Origin: Actinoplanes auranticolor
GTDB lineage: Bacteria > Actinomycetota > Actinomycetes > Mycobacteriales > Micromonosporaceae
Assembly: GCF_018332655.1 (NCBI RefSeq)
Contig: NZ_BOQL01000052.1
Span: 62,001 to 126,000 of the forward strand
Length of the DNA: 64,000 nucleotides
Reading direction: 5' to 3'
Shown: positions 44,499 through 54,157 of the stretch, one piece after another
Position numbering within the stretch: position 1 is the stretch's first letter
Layout of the letters: every line of letters begins with the position of its first letter
Program-made: the position numbers and the translations under genes
Notes under the pieces: generated by a model
Told to the model about the DNA's origin: nothing
What the model saw: the letters and a program-made list of their open reading frames with translations, nothing else
Database searches by the model: none

Positions 44499-45542
44499 TC
44501 AGGCGGCCGCGGTGGCGGCGACCCGGTCTCCGACCTCGGCGGTACGCAGCGGCGCGCCCGGCGTGCGGGACGCGACCTCGGCCGCGACCGCCTCGGATAC
44601 TCGGCGGGCCTCGTCCGGGTGCCCGAGATGCTCGAGCAGCAGCGACGCGGAGAGGATGGCGGCCGCCGGGTCGGCGATACCCTGGCCGGCGATGTCCGGC
44701 GCGGAGCCGTGCACCGGCTCGAAGGTCGAGGGGTACTTGCGCTCCGGGTTGACGGAGCCGCTGGCGGCCATGCCGATGCCGCCGGTCACGGCAGCGGCGA
44801 TGTCGGTGAGGATGTCACCGAAGAGGTTGTCGGTCACCACCACGTCGTAGCGCTGCGGGTTGCTCACCATGAACATGCTCGCGGCATCGATGTGCTGGTA
44901 TTCCGTGGTGACGTCGGGGAACTCGGCGGCCACCGCGGCGAAGGTGCGCGCCCAGAGCCCGCCCGCGTGGGTGAGCACGTTCGTCTTGTGCACGAGGGTC
45001 AGGTGGCGCCGCTCGCGGCGCTGCGCCCGGGCGAACGCGTCCCGCACGACCCGCTCGACGCCGTGCCGGGTGTTCAGGCTCTCCTCGGTGGCGATCTCGG
45101 CGGGGGTGTCCTTGTGCAGGACGCCGCCGGCGCCGACATAGAGGCCCTCGGTGCCCTCGCGGACCACGACCATGTCGATCTCGCCGGGCTTGAGGCCGGC
45201 GAGCGGGCTGACCGTGCCGGGCCAGAGCCGGGACGGGCGCAGGTTGACGTACTGGTCGAAGTCGAAGCGGAGCTTGAGCAGCAGTCCACGCTCGAGGACG
45301 CCGGGCGGGACGCTGGGGTCACCGATGGCGCCGAGCAGGATGGCGTCGTGCGCGGCCAGCTCGTCCTGAATGGCCTGCGGCAGGACCTCTTTGGTGCGGT
45401 TGTAGAAGCGCGCGCCCAGGTCGTAGTCGTCGAACTCGGCGTCGGGGAGAACGGCCTCGATCACCTTGCGCGCCTGCGCGGTCACCTCGGTCCCGATGCC
45501 GTCGCCGGCCACCACCGCGATCCGCGCCACCGTCACGTCCAC
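44499..45542 (-). CDS. leuB: 3-isopropylmalate dehydrogenase
   Basis: LeuB oxidatively decarboxylates 3-isopropylmalate to 2-oxoisocaproate. The 347-residue protein has [61 protein letters not shown], and the metal-binding [20 protein letters not shown] with [14 protein letters not shown]. Start is GTG at 45542 ([15 protein letters not shown]). The leader of more than 300 bp contains a hairpin and a Leu-containing short ORF. It is followed by ilvE on the same strand. Confidence 0.97.
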   Translation of the reverse strand: MDVTVARIAVVAGDGIGTEVTAQARKVIEAVLPDAEFDDYDLGARFYNRTKEVLPQAIQDELAAHDAILLGAIGDPSVPPGVLERGLLLKLRFDFDQYVNLRPSRLWPGTVSPLAGLKPGEIDMVVVREGTEGLYVGAGGVLHKDTPAEIATEESLNTRHGVERVVRDAFARAQRRERRHLTLVHKTNVLTHAGGLWARTFAAVAAEFPDVTTEYQHIDAASMFMVSNPQRYDVVVTDNLFGDILTDIAAAVTGGIGMAASGSVNPERKYPSTFEPVHGSAPDIAGQGIADPAAAILSASLLLEHLGHPDEARRVSEAVAAEVASRTPGAPLRTAEVGDRVAATAAA

Positions 45543-45648
45543 TCCCTCAGTCGGTCCGACCGCTCGACCTTAGTCCGCTGTCCCGATGTCTGACACGGCG
45601 GTCCCAGAGTATGGGTGAAGATTCGTTCAGGACCCCGGACGCGAACAA

Positions 45649-45679
45649 CCCCCGTCGATCGCGGCAACGATCGCGGGGG
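45649..45679 (-). promoter_or_regulatory. Hairpin in the leuB leader (possible attenuator terminator)
   Basis: A 12-bp stem with one bulge (CCCCCG-t-CGATCG at 45649-45661 pairing with CGATCGCGGGGG at 45668-45679) lies about 105 nt before leuB. On the minus strand it is followed by TTGTTCG, a poor U tract. It could be an attenuator terminator or an ordinary structural element. Confidence 0.4.
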
Positions 45680-45682
45680 CTG

Positions 45683-45751
45683 TCACGACAGGTACGCGTG
45701 GCTCGCGCCCGCCGGGGGTGCATCCTCCACGCGGAGCGACCACAGAAGCAT
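45683..45751 (-). CDS. Possible leuB leader ORF
   Basis: A 22-codon ORF begins MLLWSLRV and ends with TGA 3 nt before the hairpin at 45679. It has four Leu and one Val, with GGGTG immediately upstream as a weak ribosome-binding site. Leu codons are CTT, CTG, CTC and CTG, not a strong stalling run. The remainder of the 45543-45887 gap shows nothing further. Treat as a hypothesis only. Confidence 0.3.
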   Translation of the reverse strand: MLLWSLRVEDAPPAGASHAYLS

Positions 45752-45887
45752 CACCCGAAGACACGGCCATGGAGCCCGCGCGGCAGGACCAACGCTAGCG
45801 ATGCGGACTAATGTCGCGCAAGACGCATCCCCCGCGTGTCGGGGCGACAACCGACTTCCCCGCCCGGCGGTATGGCACCATGCGCCG

Positions 45888-46250
45888 GTGAGTTTCGACC
45901 TCGTGGTGTGGGCCATGGACAACACGGCCATGCCGGATGACGTGCGTGCCGCGAACGCCCGGTGTGCCCGCGGCGAGCACCCACAGCGCCCCGCCGATCC
46001 GCGCGTCGTCGCCTTCTACGACGCCCTGACCAGCAACTACCCCGACCGCGGGCCGCGCGCCACGCTGCCCGGCACGCCCTGGGCCAGCGCCCCGCTGCAC
46101 GCCGCGGCGGACCACATCCAGATGCGGCTGGACGAGCAGTGCCCCGACGCGGTCCTCGAGACGATCGAGAAACTCGCCGGTGAGCTCAACCTGGACCTGC
46201 TCGACCTGCAGGACGGCACGGTGTATCCACCACCGGTCAAGAGTCGTTAG
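45888..46250 (+). CDS. Conserved small protein of unknown function
   Basis: This 120-residue protein starts VSFDLVVWAMDNTAMPDDVR and contains RCARGEHPQRPADPRVVAFY and ETIEKLAGELNLDLLDLQ. The pattern, a short alpha/beta protein that tracks with dosage or immunity-type genes in other actinomycetes, does not identify a function. The GTG at 45888 follows a GC-rich stretch. It is convergent with serA, 15 bp away. No toxin gene is adjacent. Confidence 0.6.
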   Translation: MSFDLVVWAMDNTAMPDDVRAANARCARGEHPQRPADPRVVAFYDALTSNYPDRGPRATLPGTPWASAPLHAAADHIQMRLDEQCPDAVLETIEKLAGELNLDLLDLQDGTVYPPPVKSR

Positions 46251-46265
46251 TCCTCGTCGGCCGGT

Positions 46266-47867
46266 TCAGTCCTCGTCGCGCAGGTCGACGATGCTGCCCT
46301 TGGCCGAGCCGATCGATGCGGCCACCGCGGAGAGCAGCTCCGCGTCCACCGAGGAGTCGACGGTCAGCGCCATCAGCGCCTCGCCACCCAGCTGACGCCG
46401 GGCCACCTGCATCGCTGCGATGTTGACGCCCGCCTCACCGAGGATGGAGCCGATCGCGCCGACCACGCCCGGCCGGTCGGAGTAGCGGAAGAACAGCAGC
46501 ACGCCACCCGCGCCGAGCTCCAGATCGAACTCGTCGACCTGGGTGAGCTTGCGGGCCTCGCGGGTGCCCGTACCGGTGACTGTGCCGGCCACGCTGACCG
46601 TGCGCCCGTCCGGCAGCGCGCCGCGTACCGTCACGAGATTCTGGTGGTCGGAGACCTCGCGGTCGACGACCAGCTCGACCTCGACGCCGCGGTCGGCCGC
46701 GAGCTGCGGGGCGTTGACGTAGGTGACCTGCTCCTCCACCACCGAGGCGAAGAGGCCCTTGGTGGCGGCCAGCTTGAGCACCGCGACGTCGTGCGACACG
46801 ATCTCGCCGCGGACCTCCACGGTCACGCTGGCCGCGATGCCGCCGGCGACCGCGGTGAAGACCTTGCCGAGCCGCTCGGCCAGCCCGAGCAGCGGGCGCA
46901 CGTCCTCGTCGACCACGCCACCGGCCTGCACGTTCACCGCGTCCGGCACGAACTCGCCCTGCAGGGCCAGCTTGACGCTGCGGGCCACCGACAGCCCGGC
47001 CTTGTCCTGCGCCTCGGCGGTGGACGCGCCCAGGTGCGGGGTGACCACCACGTTGTCGAAGGCGAACAGCGGTGACTCGGTGGTCGGCTCGGTGACGAAG
47101 ACGTCGAGGCCGGCGCCGCCGACGCGGCCCTCGGCGAGCGCGTCGGCCAGCGCCCGCTCGTCGACCAGGCCACCGCGGGCGGCATTGATGATGCGCACCC
47201 CCGGCTTGACCGTGGCCAGCTCCTTCTCCCCGATCAGCCCCAGCGTCTCGGGGGTACGCGGCAGGTGGATCGAGATGAAGTCGCTCTCGCGCAGCAACTC
47301 GTCCAGCCCGACCAGGCGCACACCCAGCTGCGCGGCCCGGGCCGGCTGGATGTACGGGTCGTACGCGATCAGCCGGGTCCCGAACGCGGCCATCCGCTGG
47401 GCGAACAGCACCCCGATGCGCCCCAGCCCGACCACCCCGACGGTCTTGCCCTGCACCTCGACCCCGGTGTACTTCGCCCGCTTCCACTCGCCCCGCTTGA
47501 GCGCGGCGCTGGCGGCGGAGGTGTGCCGGGCCACGGACAGCAACAGGGCGATCGCCTGCTCGGCGGCCGAAACGATGTTGGAGGTCGGCGCGTTGACCAC
47601 CATGACACCCCGCGCGGTGGCGGCGGGCACGTCCACGTTGTCGAGGCCCACGCCGGCCCGGGCGACGACCTTGAGCCGCGGCGCGGCGGCGACCGCCTCC
47701 GCGTCGATCCTGGTGGCGCTGCGCACGATGACCGCGTCGGCCTCGGCCAGCGCGGCGAGCAGCGCCGGGCGATCGGTGCCGTCCACGTGGCGGACGTCGA
47801 AGTCGTAGGCCAGCACGTCGATGGCGGCGGGGGCCAGTTCCTCGGCGATCAGTACCACGGGAGTCAT
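46266..47867 (-). CDS. serA: D-3-phosphoglycerate dehydrogenase (type 1, long form)
   Basis: SerA catalyses the first step of serine synthesis. The 533-residue protein has the catalytic D-2-hydroxyacid core (VARAGVGLDNVDVPAATARG, the NAD motif VGVVGLGRIGVLFAQ, NAARGGLVDERALADAL, and the active-site His in VVVTPHLGASTAEAQ). An intervening allosteric-substrate-binding (ASB) domain follows at about residues 320-455, and a C-terminal ACT domain (LFFRYSDRPGVVGAIGSIL, residues about 460-533) senses serine. This long ASB+ACT layout is the mycobacterial type. The ATG at 47867 gives the MTPVVLIAEELAPAAI start. Confidence 0.97.
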   Translation of the reverse strand: MTPVVLIAEELAPAAIDVLAYDFDVRHVDGTDRPALLAALAEADAVIVRSATRIDAEAVAAAPRLKVVARAGVGLDNVDVPAATARGVMVVNAPTSNIVSAAEQAIALLLSVARHTSAASAALKRGEWKRAKYTGVEVQGKTVGVVGLGRIGVLFAQRMAAFGTRLIAYDPYIQPARAAQLGVRLVGLDELLRESDFISIHLPRTPETLGLIGEKELATVKPGVRIINAARGGLVDERALADALAEGRVGGAGLDVFVTEPTTESPLFAFDNVVVTPHLGASTAEAQDKAGLSVARSVKLALQGEFVPDAVNVQAGGVVDEDVRPLLGLAERLGKVFTAVAGGIAASVTVEVRGEIVSHDVAVLKLAATKGLFASVVEEQVTYVNAPQLAADRGVEVELVVDREVSDHQNLVTVRGALPDGRTVSVAGTVTGTGTREARKLTQVDEFDLELGAGGVLLFFRYSDRPGVVGAIGSILGEAGVNIAAMQVARRQLGGEALMALTVDSSVDAELLSAVAASIGSAKGSIVDLRDED

Positions 47868-48029
47868 ACGTCTCCACCTGTTTGTCTAGCAGGCGGCCGG
47901 CCGCCGACCTTTCCGCGATCGTAGGGTGTGCCAGGTCCATTACGGCATGTCATCTCAGGGTGACCGGCCTCACATGTACGAAATACCCGGGACCACTTCC
48001 TGTCGCACGGTCCCGCTAGCCTCCTCGGC

Positions 48030-49046
48030 ATGTCTCAAGCACCGGCCGACACCGCGGAAATCGACGAGGATCACGGCTCCGCGATCCCCGAGCCGCCCCG
48101 GCGGATCCCCTTCGGCGTGGCCGTCACCGCCACCCTGCTCGGCCTGCAGTCGGTGCTGCTGCTGGTCACGGGCGTGGTGGCGGTGACCGCCGGCTCCTAC
48201 CGGGCGAGTGTCGGCGAGGCCACGGCGCAGGGACTGGCGGCCGCGCTCGTCGCCGTCTGCGCCGCCCTGGTGGCCGCGGTCGCATGGTCCTTCGTCCGCG
48301 ACGGCGTCACCGTGGGCTCGATGATCGTCGGCGGTCTGACCCTGGTGACCGGGCTGATCCTGCTGGTCGGCGGCGTGTCCGGGAGCGACCCCGAAACGGA
48401 GCTGCTGCGCCTGGGCGTGCTGGCGCTGGTGATCGGCCTCGGGGTGCTGCTGGTGCCGCTGCTCGGCCACGCCCCGGCCTACCTGGCCGCCCGCCGGGTA
48501 TGGTCGCGCGCCGAGCGGGACTGGTTGCACGAGCTGACCACTCCGGAGGTCGCGCCGCAGCAGTGGCCGGGACACTACCCGCCGCCTCAGCAGCAGTGGG
48601 GCGGTCCGCCGCAGCCGCAGTACGTTCCGCCGCCCGGCCATCCGGGGCAGGCCGGCTTCACCGCCCAGCCGGGTTACCCGGCGCAGTACCAGTATCCGCC
48701 GCAGCAGGCGCAGGGCTGGGCCCCGCAGCAACCGCAGCAACCGCAGCAACCGCAGCAACCGCAGCAACCGCAGCAACCGCAGCAGTATCAGGCCTGGCCG
48801 GAGGCGGCCGTGCCGCCGTGGTCGGGACAGCAGCCGCCGTCCGAGCCCTTCTCGGCCCCGCCCGCCGCGGTCACCGCGCCGCCGGTTCCCGAAAGCGTGC
48901 CCGTGCAGGAGGAAAGCGGTCCCGGGCAAGCCGGGCAGACAGCCTCAACGGTCGGCAGCGGGCCTCAGTCCATGCCGCTGGCGGCAGCTCAGCAGGCACC
49001 GACCGAACAGATCAAGCCGGTCGACCCGCCGCCACAGCAGCAGTAG
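48030..49046 (+). CDS. Membrane protein with Pro/Gln-rich cytoplasmic tail
   Basis: This 338-residue protein has four predicted transmembrane segments (around residues 30-52, 68-88, 95-115 and 128-148), then a tail of about 180 residues dominated by Pro, Gln, Gly and Tyr (for example QQWGGPPQPQYVPPPGHP). The middle of the tail is a run of QQP units encoded by a perfect 9-bp repeat. Such tails act as disordered interaction arms in many actinobacterial membrane proteins. No enzymatic motif is seen. Confidence 0.75.
   Translation: MSQAPADTAEIDEDHGSAIPEPPRRIPFGVAVTATLLGLQSVLLLVTGVVAVTAGSYRASVGEATAQGLAAALVAVCAALVAAVAWSFVRDGVTVGSMIVGGLTLVTGLILLVGGVSGSDPETELLRLGVLALVIGLGVLLVPLLGHAPAYLAARRVWSRAERDWLHELTTPEVAPQQWPGHYPPPQQQWGGPPQPQYVPPPGHPGQAGFTAQPGYPAQYQYPPQQAQGWAPQQPQQPQQPQQPQQPQQPQQYQAWPEAAVPPWSGQQPPSEPFSAPPAAVTAPPVPESVPVQEESGPGQAGQTASTVGSGPQSMPLAAAQQAPTEQIKPVDPPPQQQ
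48724..48785. repeat. 9-bp perfect tandem repeat (CCGCAGCAA)
   Basis: About seven consecutive copies of CCGCAGCAA encode PQQ/QQP in the tail of the preceding membrane protein. The period of nine keeps the frame, so copy-number change would alter tail length without disrupting the gene. Copies are nearly identical, which suggests recent expansion or slippage. Confidence 0.9.
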
Positions 49047-49168
49047 CGGTCCGGCCGGCGGGCTCGCCGCGCGGGCCGGCGACCGACCCCGGCGGGTGAG
49101 CGGTCCCGGCAGGCGAACTCAGCGGGATCGCCGCCGGCATCCACCTGATCCGCCGGCCGGGCCGCGGC

Positions 49169-50419
49169 TCAGACCCGGGGCCGCGGAATGGAGTGCCGCT
49201 CGATCGGCGGCGCCGCCGTGTAACCCGCCGACGCCCGCCCGTCGAACTGCCGGAAGCTCAGCGCCTCCGCGTCCAGCCCGTCATACAGCAATTCCAGATC
49301 CAGGCTGCCCACCGGCGGATAGACCCGCTCACGCGGCGGCTCCTGGCCCGCCTCCAGCGCACCCTGCGCCACCATGAAGTCGATGATCGCCTGGCGGACC
49401 GACGGCAGCGTGACCGGCGAGTGGTAGACCACGTTCAGGGCCTGCATCCGCATCCCCTGCACGTGTTCCTCGCCCTTGTTGTCGTGGAAGTGCGGGTTGC
49501 GGGTCTCGATCTGCAGCACCGGCACCGAGCTGGCCATCACGTCCGGGCTGGCGCTCTCCAGGATCCCGCCGAACTGCTCGAACAGGTCCATGTACTCGTA
49601 CGGCTCGACGGCGAAGCCGCCCGCCAGCCGCAGCTTCAGGCCCAGGTCCAGGGTCATCGCGTGCTCGCCCGCGTTGCCGGTGGCGATCACCTCGGTGCCG
49701 AAGCCCGAATACTCGGCGAGGAAGCGGTTGAGCCATTCGTTGGTGATCTCGGAGCTGCGCCCGCGCCGGCTGAAGAACAGCCGCCCGTCGCGCAGCTTCG
49801 GCTTGGAGTGCCAGGAGATGCGGACCATCGAGTACGGGCTCTCGGCCAGGTGCAGCCCGGCGGCGTAGGCCTTGCAGTACTCATGGACCGCGCCGGGCAC
49901 GTAGTTGTCGGCGTCGACGTAGCCGAGGTAGCGCCGGCCCGTCATCGCGGCCAGCGCCATCCCGATCAGCATGGCCTCGCCCTTGCCGGCGCGGACCAGA
50001 CCGTCCTCGCCGATCAGTTCCTCCATCCCGGCCGCCTTGAATGCGGCGGCCAGTCCGGGGTCTTTCTGATGCACGCTGATCGCCGACCGGCCGGCCAGCC
50101 GGCAGAACTGTTCGAGAGTCTGCGCCTCGATCTCGTACCGGTCCACGGGCAGCTTGTCGCTGTTGGAGACCAGCACAATGAGACAGTCGTGCGGAATTCC
50201 GGAGAGCACTCCTTCGATGACGCTTCGTGACTCATTCATGCACGGCACGACGATTACCATTTGCGACTCGACCGCGCGTAAAGCTTCGAAGGACACGACT
50301 CGGCTGCCCGCCGAAAAACCATCGCCCAGGGCGCCCGAATCCAGCTCGATGACCCTCTGCAGCTCATGGATCCGAACCGCGCCGAAGCGCTCACTCCGGA
50401 AAGAATCAGCCAGTCGCAT
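49169..50419 (-). CDS. mpgS: Mannosyl-3-phosphoglycerate synthase
   Basis: MpgS (GT55 family) transfers mannose from GDP-mannose to 3-phosphoglycerate, the first step to the compatible solute mannosylglycerate. The 416-residue protein opens ERFGAVRIHELQRVIELDSG, closely following the Thermus-type enzyme. It has VVPCMNESRSVIEGVLSGIP, GEDGLVRAGKGEAMLIGMAL, the DxD motif in RYLGYVDADNYVPGAVHEY, TGNAGEHAMTLDLGLKL and ETRNPHFHDNKG. The specific phosphatase (MpgP) is not adjacent, so a phosphatase elsewhere or the phosphorylated product must be considered. The gene lies alone between a membrane-protein gene and ilvC. Confidence 0.9.
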   Translation of the reverse strand: MRLADSFRSERFGAVRIHELQRVIELDSGALGDGFSAGSRVVSFEALRAVESQMVIVVPCMNESRSVIEGVLSGIPHDCLIVLVSNSDKLPVDRYEIEAQTLEQFCRLAGRSAISVHQKDPGLAAAFKAAGMEELIGEDGLVRAGKGEAMLIGMALAAMTGRRYLGYVDADNYVPGAVHEYCKAYAAGLHLAESPYSMVRISWHSKPKLRDGRLFFSRRGRSSEITNEWLNRFLAEYSGFGTEVIATGNAGEHAMTLDLGLKLRLAGGFAVEPYEYMDLFEQFGGILESASPDVMASSVPVLQIETRNPHFHDNKGEEHVQGMRMQALNVVYHSPVTLPSVRQAIIDFMVAQGALEAGQEPPRERVYPPVGSLDLELLYDGLDAEALSFRQFDGRASAGYTAAPPIERHSIPRPRV

Positions 50420-50544
50420 GGGGCGAATCTACCCGCTGCTGTCCAGGCCGTAGCGCGCCGAACAGTACACAATTCGATGACGGCGCCGCTTCGGTGAGCG
50501 GGACGTAACGCCCATGTTTCAGGTAGTCGAATGGTTACGCAGAA

Positions 50545-50584
50545 ACGCCGGATCGCGGTGCCCGGCGGCACTGCGATCCGGCGT
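50545..50584 (-). terminator. Terminator after ilvBNC
   Basis: An 18-bp stem with one wobble (ACGCCGGATCGCGGTGCC at 50545-50562, complement at 50567-50584, loop CGGC) lies 21 bp after the ilvC stop. It is followed on the minus strand by TTTCTG. Confidence 0.8.
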
Positions 50585-50604
50585 CCGCCGGGCTGAGAGA
50601 AACG

Positions 50605-52167
<1,563 letters not shown>

Positions 52168-52171
<4 letters not shown>

Positions 52172-54000
52172 AGGTCGTCCTCGTCGAAGGCCGGGCGCAC
52201 GTCCCGGGCGAACATGATCTCGTCGTTGCTGGTGCCGGCCGCGACCATCGGCCAGACCATGGCGTCCTTGCCGACCGTGAAGTCGATGACCACCGGGCGG
52301 TCGTTGATCTCCATGGCCGCCTTGATGGTGGCGTCCACGTCGTCCTTGGACTCGCAGCGCAGGCCCACGCAGCCCAGCGCCTCGGCCAGCTTCACGAAGT
52401 CGGGGATGCGGTGCTTGTGGGTGCCCAGCTCGGTGTTGGAGTAGCGGCCCTCGTAGAACAGGGTCTGCCACTGCCGGACCATGCCCAGGTTGCCGTTGTT
52501 GATCACGGCGATCTTGACCGGGATGCCCTCCAGCGCGCAGGTGGCCAGCTCCTGGTTGGTCATCTGGAAGCAGCCGTCGCCGTCGATCGCCCACACCGCG
52601 GTGTCCGGGCGGCCCACCTTGGCGCCCATCGCGGCGGGAACCGCGTAGCCCATCGTGCCGGCCCCGCCGGAGTTGAGCCAGGTGCCCGGCTTCTCGTACC
52701 GGATGAACTGCGACGCCCACATCTGGTGCTGCCCGACCCCGGCCACGTAGATCGCCTCGGGGCCGACCAGCTCGCCGATCCGCTCGATGACGTACTGCGG
52801 GGCCAGTGTGCCGTCGGTGGGCTCGTCGTAGCCCAGCGGGTAGCGCTCGCGCAGGTCGTTGAGCTGCGCCCACCACGGCGCGTACGCCGCGGTGCCGCCC
52901 GCCGTGGCCGAGACGGCCGCGATCAGCTCGTCGATCACGTGCCGGGCGTCGCCCACGATCGGGACGTCGGCGTGCCGGTTCTTGCCGATCTCGGCCGGGT
53001 CGATGTCGGCGTGCACGACCTTGGCGTCCGGGGCGAACGAGTCCAGCTTGCCGGTGACCCGGTCGTCGAAGCGGGCGCCCAGAGTGACCAGCAGGTCGGC
53101 CTTCTGCAGCGCGTACACCGCGGGGACCGTGCCGTGCATGCCCGGCATGCCCAGGTGCTGCGGGTGCGAGTCGGGGAACGCGCCGAGCGCCATCAGCGTG
53201 GTGACCACCGGGATGCCGGTCGACTCGGCCAGCTTGCGCAGCCCCTCGGTGGCGCCGGCCTTGAGCACGCCGCCACCGACGTACAGCACCGGGCGCTTGG
53301 CCGCGGCGATCAGCCGGGCCGCCTCGCGGATCTGCTTGCCGTGCGGGTGCAGCGTGGGCCGGTAGCCGGGCAGATCCAGGGTGGGCGGCCAGGCGAAGGT
53401 GGTCGCCGCCTGCAGCACGTCCTTGGGCACGTCGACGAGCACCGGGCCCGGGCGGCCGGTCAGGGCGAGGTGGAACGCCTCCGCCATGATCCGCGGGATC
53501 TCCTCGGGCGTCTGGATCAGGAAGTTGTGCTTGGTGATCGGCAGCGTGATGCCCTGGATGTCCGCCTCCTGGAAGGCGTCCGTGCCGATCGCGGGCCGGG
53601 CCACCTGGCCGGTGATCGCGACGATCGGCACCGAGTCCATGTAGGCGTCGGCGATCGGGGTGACCAGGTTGGTCGCGCCCGGGCCGGAGGTGGCGATGCA
53701 GACACCGACCTTGCCGGTGGCCTGCGCGTAGCCGGTCGCGGCGTGACCCGCGCCCTGCTCGTGGCGGACCAGGATGTGCCGGACCTTGGAGTCGTACAGC
53801 GGGTCGTAGGCGGGCAGGATCGCCCCGCCCGGGATCCCGAACGCCACCTCGACGCCGAGTGCCTCGAGCGACCGCACGAGCGAGCCGGCCCCACTGATGG
53901 GGGTCGGGGGCACCGTGACTACGGCCGGGGTGCCGGCTGCCGCCGCGACGGTGGCCGGGGTGGCGCGGTGGGCGAGGGTCTCGGGTGTGGGTCTTGTCAT
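52168..54000 (-). CDS. ilvB: Acetolactate synthase large subunit
   Basis: IlvB is the thiamine-diphosphate enzyme that forms acetolactate and acetohydroxybutyrate. The 610-residue protein has the ThDP catalytic Glu segment [20 protein letters not shown], the central FAD-associated domain and the ThDP-binding [15 protein letters not shown] with [14 protein letters not shown] at 54000 ([15 protein letters not shown]). The leader contains an ORF and an intrinsic terminator. Its cofactor is supplied through thiL, encoded near the left of the window. Confidence 0.97.
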
Positions 54001-54053
54001 GGCGATTCAGACCTTCGTTCGGGATGGGTGAGCCTGGACGCTCCCGGAGCAAC

Positions 54054-54084
54054 AAAAAAGGTCCTCGTGCCGAAGCACGGGACC
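54054..54084 (-). terminator. Intrinsic terminator in the ilvB leader (attenuator)
   Basis: On the minus strand GGTCCCGTGC (54084-54075) pairs with GCACGAGGACC (54070-54060) with one bulge and the stable loop TTCG, followed by TTTTTT (54059-54054). It lies 54 nt upstream of ilvB, 10 nt after a short leader ORF. Confidence 0.85.
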
Positions 54085-54094
54085 TAGCGCACCG

Positions 54095-54151
54095 TCATCT
54101 CTCGTGGCCGAGGGACAGTGCGCTCACATAAGTACTCGGGACGACAAGCAC
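54095..54151 (-). CDS. Probable ilvB leader peptide
   Basis: An 18-codon GTG-initiated ORF reads MLVVPSTYVSALSLGHER, with Val and Leu enriched near its start (L-V-V, then V, L, L). An overlapping ATG-initiated ORF in another frame (54153-54124) encodes MCLSSRVLM. I favour the GTG frame because it ends close to the terminator, but cannot exclude the other. A promoter-like pair of hexamers places transcription initiation within a few bases of these start codons, so translation would be leaderless. Actinobacterial ilvB leaders with branched-chain codons are known predictions. Confidence 0.5.
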   Translation of the reverse strand: MLVVPSTYVSALSLGHER

Positions 54152-54157
54152 ATGCGG

